DNA from: Methylomicrobium agile
GTDB lineage: Bacteria; Pseudomonadota; Gammaproteobacteria; Methylococcales; Methylomonadaceae
Length of the DNA stretch: 64,000 nucleotides
Assembly (NCBI RefSeq): GCF_000733855.1
Contig: NZ_JPOJ01000001.1
Coordinates: forward strand, 3,799,001-3,863,000
Reading direction: 5' to 3'
The notes beneath the pieces were generated by a model. The model saw nothing but the letters and a program-made list of their open reading frames with translations, made no database searches and had not been told where the DNA came from. Positions 16,699 to 23,605 of the stretch are shown here, in pieces (position 1 is the first letter of the stretch; each line of letters opens with the position of its first letter). The position numbers were made by a program, and so were the translations under genes.

Positions 16699-17226
16699 AT
16701 GCATATCGATCGACTGGAAAAAAGATGGGCGACCGTCTCGCTCGGGATCGCCGGCCTGTTCGTGTTGGTGATTCTGGGCTCTGCGTTTTTTCAGGGTATC
16801 CACGCGCCGAGCCACATCGAAACGATCGACTCCGCTTCCCTGCATTTGAGCGGGGAGTTTGCCGAAGACAAGCTCGGAGTCCATGAAGATGCGGCCGGCA
16901 ATATTACCGTTCGGATCGTCGCGGGCCGTTACGGTTTTTATCCGCAGGATATCGTGCTGCCGACCGACACGCCGCTGACGTTCCGGATGGTCAGCCAGGA
17001 CGTAATCCACGGCGTGCATATCCCGATGACCAACATGGGCACCATGATCGTGCCGGGCTATGTCGCCGAGGTCAAGACCGTGCTGCATCAGGCGGGCGCG
17101 TACCCATTGATCTGCAACGAATATTGCGGAATGGGCCATGCGCATATGTGGAACAACATCAAGGTGATCGGCAAGGCGCAGTGGGCAGCCCTCAAACACT
17201 CCCAAGGAGATGCGAACCATGAATAA
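16699..17226 (+). CDS. Cytochrome c oxidase subunit II, ba3-type (CuA site)
   Basis: 175 residues: one N-terminal membrane helix (about 13-33) and a periplasmic cupredoxin domain that takes electrons from cytochrome c. The CuA ligands are H104 (V-I-H-G-V-H), C139 and C143 (C-N-E-Y-C), H147 and M150 (G-H-A-H-M), all present. The one-helix layout, rather than two, is typical of the B-type oxidases. The ATG at 16699 is preceded by GAGGAGG at 16688-16694. The stop overlaps the start of the subunit I gene. Confidence 0.93.
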   Translation: MHIDRLEKRWATVSLGIAGLFVLVILGSAFFQGIHAPSHIETIDSASLHLSGEFAEDKLGVHEDAAGNITVRIVAGRYGFYPQDIVLPTDTPLTFRMVSQDVIHGVHIPMTNMGTMIVPGYVAEVKTVLHQAGAYPLICNEYCGMGHAHMWNNIKVIGKAQWAALKHSQGDANHE

Positions 17227-18841
17227 TGCCGTCGAAAAACAACTGGCGCTGTCCCATTTCTGGGTCGCGTTTATCGCCTTCGGGCTGGCCTGCCTGATGG
17301 GCATCTATCAGGTGGTCGAGCGCAGCGGCTTCATCCCCGCAATTCAGTCCCGCGAAGTCTATTATGCATCGACCAGTACCCACGGCGTATTGATGGCGTT
17401 CGTGCTGACCACTTTTTTCATCATGGGTTTCGGCTATTACGTCGCGACGACCACGCTCAAGCTGCCGGTCTGGAACAAGACGTTCGCCTGGGCCGGTTTC
17501 TGGGTGTCGCTGCTTGGCGTCGTATTGGCCGCCCTGCCTCTCCTGACCGGCGCGGCCTCGGTGCTGTTCACCTTCTATCCGCCGATGCAGGCGCACGTGC
17601 TGTTCTATATCGGCGCGACGCTGCTGGTCGTCGGATCCTGGTTCTGGTGCGTCGAGATGCTCGTCATGTACGTGCAGTGGAAAAAGGCGAATCCGGAACG
17701 GCCGGTGCCGCTCGCGATGTTCGCGACCGCCGCGAATGCGATCCTCTGGCTCTGGACCAGCGTCGGCGTAGCGGTCGAAGTGCTGTTCCAGTTGATCCCG
17801 TGGGCGCTCGGCTGGATCGATACGATCGACCCGGGCCTTGCGCGAACCCTGTTTGCCTGGACGCTGCATCCGATCGTGTACTTCTGGCTGATTCCGGCCT
17901 ATATCGCCTTTTACTGCCTGGTGCCGAAACAGGCGGGCGGTTATATATTCAGCGACGAACTGGCCCGGGCCGCTTTCATCCTGCTGGTGGTATTCAGCCT
18001 GCCGATCGGCTTTCACCATATCTATATGGACCCCGAACAAGGCCACGGCTGGAAAATGCTGCATGCGATCGGCACCTTTGTGGTGACCCTGCCGACCTTC
18101 ATTACCGCCTTCACGGTCATCGCCTCCCTGGAAATCGCCGGCCGCCTGAACGGCGGCAAAAACCTGTTCGGCTGGATCGGCGCCCTGCCCTGGACCAATC
18201 CCCTGGTGCTGACAATGATTCTGTCGCTCCTGATGCTGATCCTGGGCGGCTTCGGCGGCCTGATCAACGCCAGCTATGCGATGAACGTGATGGTGCACAA
18301 CACGGCCTGGATTCCGGGGCATTTTCACCTGATTTTCGGCGGCACCACGATTATCATGTATTTTGGGATCGCTTATTATTTCTGGCCGGTATTGACCGGC
18401 AAACCGCTGTTTTCGCACGGCCTGGCATTGATTCAGCTCTGGGCCTGGTTCATCGGGATGGTGATCCTGACGACGCCCTGGCACATTCTCGGCCTGCTCG
18501 GCCAGCCGCGGCGGATCGACAGCGTCCATTACAACAATCTGCTGACGCTGTCCTGGGAACCCTATGAAATCACGATGATTTTCGGCGGACTGATCCTGGT
18601 CGGGTCGGCCGGCCTGTTGATCTACAATCTCGCCAAGACCCAACTTAACGCGACCGAACCCTACGAGGGCGAAATCGAATACGCGGAGCCGATTCGTCCG
18701 GTTCAAACCCTGCCGGCCTACCTGAACGGTTTTACGCTGTGGAACTGGGTGATTGCGGGATTTATGCTGGTCGCCTTCGGTTATCCGATCGCGCAGTTCT
18801 TTTTAATGAAGACCTACGGCTCCAGTCCTTGGGGATACTGA
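17219..18841 (+). CDS. Cytochrome c oxidase subunit I, ba3-type
   Basis: 540 residues with 12 or more membrane helices, the heme-copper core that reduces oxygen and pumps protons in the inner membrane. H55 (S-T-H-G-V-L-M) is the low-spin heme ligand. H-P-I-V-Y-F-W holds the copper-B His and cross-linked Tyr, H-H-I-Y-M-D gives two further copper ligands, and H-N-T-A-W-I-P-G-H-F-H gives the heme ligands near the C-terminal half. AAGGAG at 17204-17209 is 9 bases from the ATG at 17219 and touches an upstream ATG at 17210, so 17219 is the start. The stop overlaps the region just before the cytochrome c gene. Confidence 0.94.
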   Translation: MNNAVEKQLALSHFWVAFIAFGLACLMGIYQVVERSGFIPAIQSREVYYASTSTHGVLMAFVLTTFFIMGFGYYVATTTLKLPVWNKTFAWAGFWVSLLGVVLAALPLLTGAASVLFTFYPPMQAHVLFYIGATLLVVGSWFWCVEMLVMYVQWKKANPERPVPLAMFATAANAILWLWTSVGVAVEVLFQLIPWALGWIDTIDPGLARTLFAWTLHPIVYFWLIPAYIAFYCLVPKQAGGYIFSDELARAAFILLVVFSLPIGFHHIYMDPEQGHGWKMLHAIGTFVVTLPTFITAFTVIASLEIAGRLNGGKNLFGWIGALPWTNPLVLTMILSLLMLILGGFGGLINASYAMNVMVHNTAWIPGHFHLIFGGTTIIMYFGIAYYFWPVLTGKPLFSHGLALIQLWAWFIGMVILTTPWHILGLLGQPRRIDSVHYNNLLTLSWEPYEITMIFGGLILVGSAGLLIYNLAKTQLNATEPYEGEIEYAEPIRPVQTLPAYLNGFTLWNWVIAGFMLVAFGYPIAQFFLMKTYGSSPWGY

Positions 18842-18843
18842 GT

Positions 18844-19488
18844 ATGAACAGATTATGGCTCTCTCTGATTCTGGCGGCACCGGCACTCGCAAGCGCCGCG
18901 CCTTCCTCCCGGGTTGCGTGGACCGCAGAGCAACTCAATTTCGTAAAGGGAGGCAATGCGCAGAAAGGCCGCGAACTGGCCGCGACCTGCACCGCCTGCC
19001 ACGGCGAAATCGGCATCAGCGAAACCCCGGACTATCCGTCGCTGGCCGGCCAGTTGCCGACTTATTTATTCAAACAATTGCAGGACTATGCGGACGGCAG
19101 CCGCGACAACCCGCTGATGGCCGGAATCGCGAAAGGACTCGGCAAGCAGGACATGGCCGATCTCTCGGCGTGGTTCGCCTCGCTGCCGCCGCCCCCCACC
19201 TCTTATGGCAAAGAGACGCTTAAAAGCGCCGAAGCCCTGGTGAAGCAAGGCGACAACGAGCGTCTGCTCGTTCCCTGCGAAGTCTGCCACGGCAATAACG
19301 GCGAAGGCCAGAAACTCGACATCCCCGCGTTGGCCGGACAACAGGCCGAGTATCTGAAAGCCACTTTGACCGCTTTCAAGGACGGCAGCCGCCATAACGA
19401 CGTTTACGGTAAAATGCGTTTGATCGCGAAAACCCTGACCGAAAAAGAAGTCGAAGAGTTGAGCGTTTATTACCGAAGCTTGAAATAG
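18844..19488 (+). CDS. Diheme cytochrome c (c4-like), last gene of the oxidase operon
   Basis: 214 residues. A signal peptide (about 1-19, ending A-S-A-A) sends it to the periplasm. Two class I heme motifs are seen: C49-T-A-C52-H53 and C145-E-V-C148-H149, each followed by a domain with axial Met candidates. The ATG at 18844 lies 2 bp after the stop of subunit I, so it is cotranscribed and is the likely electron donor to the CuA site. An in-frame upstream start inside the oxidase gene is rejected because it would lose the signal peptide. Confidence 0.9.
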   Translation: MNRLWLSLILAAPALASAAPSSRVAWTAEQLNFVKGGNAQKGRELAATCTACHGEIGISETPDYPSLAGQLPTYLFKQLQDYADGSRDNPLMAGIAKGLGKQDMADLSAWFASLPPPPTSYGKETLKSAEALVKQGDNERLLVPCEVCHGNNGEGQKLDIPALAGQQAEYLKATLTAFKDGSRHNDVYGKMRLIAKTLTEKEVEELSVYYRSLK

Positions 19489-19516
19489 CCTTTCCGAATT
19501 CCGGCGCATCCAGTTT

Positions 19517-19537
19517 GGGGAAAAACTTCTTTTCCCC
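19517..19537. terminator. Hairpin after the oxidase operon
   Basis: GGGGAAAA (19517-19524) and TTTTCCCC (19530-19537) form an 8-bp perfect stem with a 5-base loop, 28 bp after the cytochrome c stop. No clear T-run follows, so termination is likely but not certain. Confidence 0.5.
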
Positions 19538-19629
19538 GAACCGCCGGATTTCTTGCGAAAATTCGGTAAAATCGAAAGCCTTGCGTGCAGTATAATGGCA
19601 GCCCTGTTCATTGTTGTTAAGGTGAAATC

Positions 19630-19926
19630 ATGCACGTTACCCTGGTCCACGTTCAGGTCAAACCCGACCGCATCGACGATTTTATTGCCGCCATCCGGCT
19701 GAACCACGAGGCTTCCATCCGGGAACCGGGCAACCGCCGTTTCGATGTCCTGCAGTCTCCGGAAGACCCCGCCCAATTTATTCTGTACGAAGCCTATGCA
19801 GCGGCCGAAGACGCGGCAGCTCATAAAGAAACCGCTCATTATCTGGCCTGGCGCGACATGGTGGCGGACTGGATGGCCGAACCTCGTCAGGGCGTCCGTT
19901 ATCACGGCCTGTTTCCAAAGGGGTAA
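19630..19926 (+). CDS. ABM-domain (putative monooxygenase / LsrG-like) protein
   Basis: A 98-residue dimeric ferredoxin-like-fold protein of the antibiotic biosynthesis monooxygenase family, which includes small quinol monooxygenases and the LsrG isomerase. The pattern is typical: H-V-T-L-V-H-V-Q-V-K-P at the N-terminus, N-H-E-A-S-I-R-E-P-G-N-R-R-F-D mid-protein and Y-E-A-Y central. AAGGTG at 19619-19624 supports the ATG at 19630. It is 6 bp from the iron alcohol dehydrogenase gene, so the two are cotranscribed and probably act on related substrates. The exact reaction is not deducible. Confidence 0.85.
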   Translation: MHVTLVHVQVKPDRIDDFIAAIRLNHEASIREPGNRRFDVLQSPEDPAQFILYEAYAAAEDAAAHKETAHYLAWRDMVADWMAEPRQGVRYHGLFPKG

Positions 19927-19932
19927 AAGCCT

Positions 19933-21126
19933 ATGCCCTTTGCTCCTTTTTCGATCTCGCGCCTGCCGCGCATCCATTACGGCAGCGGGCGCATCGGCGA
20001 AGTCCCCACGCTGGCTGCCGCCTATGGCCGTACCGTTTTGGTGGTGACCGGTAAACACTCGTTTTGCGGAACGCCGCGCTGGCGGGCTTTTATCGAAGCG
20101 CTGGAAGCCAAAGGCTTGCGCTGGCTGCATTTTACCGTTTCCGGCGAACCGTCGCCGATGCGGGTCGATGAAGCAGTAAGCCGGTTCCTCGGCGAAGGCG
20201 TCGAGGTGGTCGTGGCGATCGGCGGCGGCAGCGTGCTCGATGCGGCCAAAGCGGTCGCGGGCCTCCTGCCGCACGGCAATTCGGTGATGGACCACCTCGA
20301 AGGCGTCGGCAAGAATGTCCCTTACCGGGGCCCGAGTACGCCGTTTATCGCCGTGCCGACGACCGCCGGAACCGGCAGCGAGGCGACCAAAAACGCGGTA
20401 TTGAGCGTGCAGGGGCCGGACGGTTTCAAAAAATCGTTCCGCGACGAATGTCTGATCCCCGAATACGCGGTGATCGACCCCGATTTGCTGGCGAGTTGCC
20501 CCCGCGAACTGATCGCGGCAGACGGCATGGATGCCTTTACCCAGTTGCTGGAATCTTACGTTTCGAGCAAAGCCAATCCTTTTACCGACGCGCTGGCCTG
20601 GAGCGGAATGAAGGCTTTCAAGGAAGGTTTTTTTTCGGCATGGGAAGGGATTGAGCCGGCCGCAGGCCACGGCCGAGGCGCAATGGCTTATGCGTCTCTG
20701 CTTTCCGGCATTACCCTCGCGCAAGTCGGCCTGGGCTCGGTGCACGGCTTGGCTTCCCCGTTGGGCGCCTATTTTCCGATTCCGCATGGGGTGGTCTGCG
20801 GCACGCTGGTGGCTGCCGCGACGCGGATCAACATTGAAGCGCTGCAGGCGCGCGAACCGAATCATCCCGCCTTGGTCAAATATGCCGAAGCCGGACGGCT
20901 TCTCACGGGACGGAATGAAATGGACGATTCGTCGGCCCGCTCGGCCCTGACCGAGCTTTTGGCCGAGTGGAGCGAACGACTGGAACTGCCGCGCCTGAAT
21001 CGTTACGGTATCGGCGCCGAGGATTTTCCGCTGATCGTCGCGAACAGCCGAGGCAGCAGCATGCAGACCAATCCGATCGTACTGACCGATGCCGAAATTG
21101 AAACGATTCTGACGGCCCGGCTTTGA
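19933..21126 (+). CDS. Iron-containing alcohol dehydrogenase
   Basis: 397 residues of the group III (Fe-dependent) dehydrogenase family. The nucleotide-binding motif G-G-G-S100-V-L-D-A-A-K, the T-T-A-G-T-G-S-E segment and the metal-site histidines (V-H-G-L-A-S-P, then I-P-H-G) are present. It oxidises primary alcohols or reduces aldehydes with NAD(P). The start at 19933 follows the stop of the ABM gene by 6 bp. A short gap and shared strand suggest a two-gene operon, perhaps for clearing a reactive aldehyde. Confidence 0.93.
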   Translation: MPFAPFSISRLPRIHYGSGRIGEVPTLAAAYGRTVLVVTGKHSFCGTPRWRAFIEALEAKGLRWLHFTVSGEPSPMRVDEAVSRFLGEGVEVVVAIGGGSVLDAAKAVAGLLPHGNSVMDHLEGVGKNVPYRGPSTPFIAVPTTAGTGSEATKNAVLSVQGPDGFKKSFRDECLIPEYAVIDPDLLASCPRELIAADGMDAFTQLLESYVSSKANPFTDALAWSGMKAFKEGFFSAWEGIEPAAGHGRGAMAYASLLSGITLAQVGLGSVHGLASPLGAYFPIPHGVVCGTLVAAATRINIEALQAREPNHPALVKYAEAGRLLTGRNEMDDSSARSALTELLAEWSERLELPRLNRYGIGAEDFPLIVANSRGSSMQTNPIVLTDAEIETILTARL

Positions 21127-21152
21127 GTATTCAGTTTTAAACGGAGTTGTCT

Positions 21153-21947
21153 ATGTTTTCCCATAAATTGATGAAATCCGCTTGCGTCCTGGCGGCGTTT
21201 GGCATTGTCGCGTTGAGCAACAGCCCGGCGGCGTTCGCCAGATCGCTGATTCCTCACGATTGCAGAAAAGCCGCGAAAAAAGCGGGGCTTAATCCGGCAG
21301 ACGCGATTTTCGTTCAGTCCAATACGCCTTATACGGGCGGCAGCGGCCCCGAACTCATTATCGGCACACGAAAACGCGATCTCATCACGGGTACGAACAA
21401 TGGCGATGTCATTTGCGGAAATGGGGGCAATGACAGCATAAACGCCCTGGCGGGCAATGATATTGTTCTCGTCGGTAGCGGGGCGGATTCGGTCGATGGC
21501 GGAGACGGCGATGATGTCATCCTCGGCGGCGGCGGCAACGACAGTTTGTCCGGGGAGGATGGCAACGACACGCTCGAAGGCAACAATGGCAACGACTCCC
21601 TGGACGGCGGCAACGGCGACGATACCTTGAACGGCGGTAACGGCAAAGATTTGCTGGACGGCGGTCCGGGTTCGGACATCCTCAACGGCGGCAACGGCAA
21701 TGACCAACTGGGAGGAGGCCCCGATAACGACGTTCTGAACGGCGGCAATGGCGCCGATTCGTTGACCGGCGGCGACGGCGACGACATATTGAATGGCGGC
21801 AACGGTCCCGACGATCTGGACGATGACGCCGGCTTCGAAACATTCAATGGCGGACTCGGCAACGATGCCATCGACGACATCGACGGGGCCGATCAACCCA
21901 ACAGCTTTACCGGAGCGGTAGATCGACGCGATTCGCCTAACCGGTGA
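21153..21947 (+). CDS. RTX-repeat calcium-binding protein with Sec-type signal peptide
   Basis: 264 residues. ACGGAG (21141-21146) is 6 bases from the ATG at 21153, which is preferred over a TTG at 21147. The first 31 residues look like a Sec signal (K-L-M-K, hydrophobic core, ending A-F-A-R). From about residue 62 to 255 there are roughly a dozen and a half glycine/aspartate nonapeptides of the G-G-x-G-N-D-x-L type, which bind calcium and fold into a parallel beta roll. RTX proteins normally leave by type I secretion with an uncleaved C-terminal signal, so an N-terminal signal is unusual. A TolC-like gene is 9 kb away. A terminator follows at 21979. Confidence 0.85.
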   Translation: MFSHKLMKSACVLAAFGIVALSNSPAAFARSLIPHDCRKAAKKAGLNPADAIFVQSNTPYTGGSGPELIIGTRKRDLITGTNNGDVICGNGGNDSINALAGNDIVLVGSGADSVDGGDGDDVILGGGGNDSLSGEDGNDTLEGNNGNDSLDGGNGDDTLNGGNGKDLLDGGPGSDILNGGNGNDQLGGGPDNDVLNGGNGADSLTGGDGDDILNGGNGPDDLDDDAGFETFNGGLGNDAIDDIDGADQPNSFTGAVDRRDSPNR

Positions 21948-21978
21948 ATGACCGGTCTACAGGATGAACCTCCGATCA

Positions 21979-22003
21979 GAAAACCCGCTTCGGCGGGTTT
22001 TTT
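21979..22003 (+). terminator. Rho-independent terminator of the RTX gene
   Basis: AAACCCGC-TTCG-GCGGGTTT followed by more T residues forms a short GC stem with a stable TTCG loop, 31 bp past the stop of the RTX gene. Confidence 0.88.
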
Positions 22004-22059
22004 ATTTCCGCATTTTTTCATTTCCACGCTGCCGTCACGACTACAGGGATGCAGCTCTT

Positions 22060-22137
22060 GTAGGGCGGATTCGCCGCCAGGCAATCCGCCATAGCCTTTG
22101 AAGCCTGTTGGCGTTTTGCTATCGCGAAACGCCCTAC
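22060..22137. repeat. Family B repeat, copy 2
   Basis: Begins GTAGGGCGGATTCGCCGCC and ends in GCGAAACGCCCTAC. The outer ends and the inner GGCG-GATTCGCCGCC and GGCGTTTTGCTATCGCG parts form hairpins. First of three copies in 400 bp. Confidence 0.85.
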
Positions 22138-22165
22138 AGCTCTACATGAATGCAGTGTGTATCTT

Positions 22166-22242
22166 GTAGGACGGGTTCGCCGTTAGGCAATCCGCCTCAC
22201 TTTGAAGGCTATTGGCGTTTTGCTATCGCGAAAACGTCCCAC
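22166..22242. repeat. Family B repeat, copy 3
   Basis: Same layout as the copy at 22060, with several substitutions (GTAGGACGGGTTCGCCG at the left end, AAAACGTCCCAC at the right), so it is an older or drifted copy in the same orientation. Confidence 0.8.
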
Positions 22243-22375
22243 AGCTCTTACTCATCGTCTAGCCATTTAAGTGTTGCTTAATTTCATTTTATTATGCAAA
22301 ATCTACCTCAATAAGACCGGGAGGCGCATCAATGGCGAACGATACCCGGAGTGCGCTTCACTGTGTTCAGCTCTT

Positions 22376-22452
22376 GTAGGGCGGATTCGCCGCCAGGCAA
22401 TCCGCCGCGCTTTGAAGGGGGTTGGCGTTTTGCTATCGCGAAAACGCCCTAC
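22376..22452. repeat. Family B repeat, copy 4
   Basis: Closely matches the copy at 22060 (GTAGGGCGGATTCGCCGCC at the left end, GCGAAAACGCCCTAC at the right), same orientation, followed at once by the 30-bp palindrome at 22457. Confidence 0.85.
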
Positions 22453-22456
22453 AGCT

Positions 22457-22486
22457 CTCGTTCCCACGCTGGAGCGTGGGAACGAG
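22457..22486. repeat. Perfect 30-bp palindrome
   Basis: CTCGTTCCCACGCT and its exact reverse complement separated by GG. This palindrome type is a frequent intergenic repeat in proteobacterial genomes. Confidence 0.85.
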
Positions 22487-23146
22487 GAAGCCGGGTTTCG
22501 TACCTCAACCCGGCGGCTTACGACTCAATAAAGGCTACGGACTTATTCCGTTACCGCGAAAATTCGTCGGTTCGTATGCAATAAATGAAAAATACCTGGA
22601 ATATACTTTCACGATAAGGTAAATACGCCCAGTGCCGTTAAGTCATATCCCAGTAATTTCCTAAAAGCTTGCTTTATGCGCAAGCTTTACTATGCTTAGG
22701 GGGGCATCACTTGACAGATGGCTGTAAAGCACAGCCCGATTGAGTCGAGCAAGCTTTTTGCGCCGGATCTCCATCCCCGTTGTAATTTCGAATCATCGCC
22801 ATAGCGGAGCATGATCGCCGTTTTGACTTCGGCCGTCATCCCGTCCGCGCAAGGCAGGCGTTTGCTTTGTTAAAGCATTTTGGGGCCGGCTTGGCTTGAC
22901 GATATTGCATTGGAAGGCCAAAGCAAGCTTTGGACTCCGGCATATCCGCATTTTAGGGAGGCTTTGAATAAGCCCCCTCCTCTCCTTCGCCTTTATTCGG
23001 CATGAAGGAAGAGAAACCGAAGCAGAGATTTCCGGGAAGGAGATAAGGATTTGGGGCCAAATCCTAAGGGAAATCCTTATTTTCTTGAATTTTCTTGAAG
23101 TAACTCGGCGGCCCGTTTTCCGACACGCAACAATGGCAAATGTAGA
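22487..23146. other. Intergenic stretch before the giant surface gene
   Basis: 660 bp with no convincing gene. A minus-strand frame of about 47 codons (starting near 22841) has no family I recognise. The mixed base composition and lack of coding signal suggest decayed DNA plus the promoter of the gene at 23147. No ribosome site stronger than GTAGA precedes that ATG. Confidence 0.4.
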
Positions 23147-23605
23147 ATGACAACCCGCATTTACAAATGGTTACCGGTAATGCTGTTCGCGTTGCTGGCC
23201 GCTTCGCCGTTAATGGCCGATATTTTTTATGTCACGCCTAAAACAAACGGCCAAATCGGCGACCTGAAGTACAAAAAGGAAGACATTCTACTGTTCGACA
23301 CCGAAAGAGGCGAGCATGGAGAATGGTCGATCTTTTTCGATGGCTCCGATGTAGGGCTGGTTGGACAACAGATCGATGGTTTTTATGTTGCCGAGGATTA
23401 CCTGCTGCTTTCCTTTCTCGGTAACCTCAAACTGAGCATCAACGGACAAAAGGTGCGCGTCCAGGGGGCGGACATCGTTAAATTCAATTGGGATCCCGAA
23501 GGGGGGGGGGGCCGGCGTGCTGCCCACCAAAGGTACTTTCGATTTATTCTTCGACGGCTCCGACGTGGGAGTGAAAACCAATATCGATGCGTTAGCCTTA
23601 AATAA
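23147..23605 (+). CDS. N-terminal part of giant secreted repeat protein (out-of-frame with the rest)
   Basis: The first 118 codons encode a Sec signal peptide (MTTRIYKWLP, hydrophobic core, cleavage likely after residue 24 at L-M-A-D) and the first of several F-F-D-G-S-D-V-G repeats (near residues 63-70). At 23501-23511 a run of 11 G throws the frame off; as written the protein goes on with 34 unrelated, Arg-rich residues and stops at 23605. With 10 G the frame reads W-D-P-E-G-G-G-A-G-V-L-P-T-K and joins the large frame that ends at 32171, giving one protein of about 3,007 residues. So this is either the OFF phase of a slippery-tract gene or a homopolymer sequencing error. Confidence 0.8.
   Translation: MTTRIYKWLPVMLFALLAASPLMADIFYVTPKTNGQIGDLKYKKEDILLFDTERGEHGEWSIFFDGSDVGLVGQQIDGFYVAEDYLLLSFLGNLKLSINGQKVRVQGADIVKFNWDPEGGGGRRAAHQRYFRFILRRLRRGSENQYRCVSLK
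23501..23511 (+). repeat. Poly-G tract (11 G) at the frameshift
   Basis: Eleven consecutive G residues lie between the first and second F-F-D-G repeats of the giant protein. Loss of one G, or gain of two, fuses the frames. Long G tracts within 5' coding regions are classic slipped-strand phase-variation switches; they are also prone to sequencing error. Confidence 0.9.

Noticed and set aside
17192-18706. 504-codon minus-strand open frame opposite oxidase subunit I
   Set aside because: Composition is His/Gln/Arg-rich with no family likeness, and the plus-strand gene has complete catalytic motifs.
22060-22452. Possible CRISPR-like array of three repeats
   Set aside because: Units are about 78 bp with palindromic ends and irregular spacing, and single copies occur elsewhere in the window; no cas gene is near.
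22271-22622. Short plus-strand frames between the RTX gene and the giant gene
   Set aside because: They run through family B repeats and a 30-bp palindrome; the encoded residues repeat wherever the repeat occurs.
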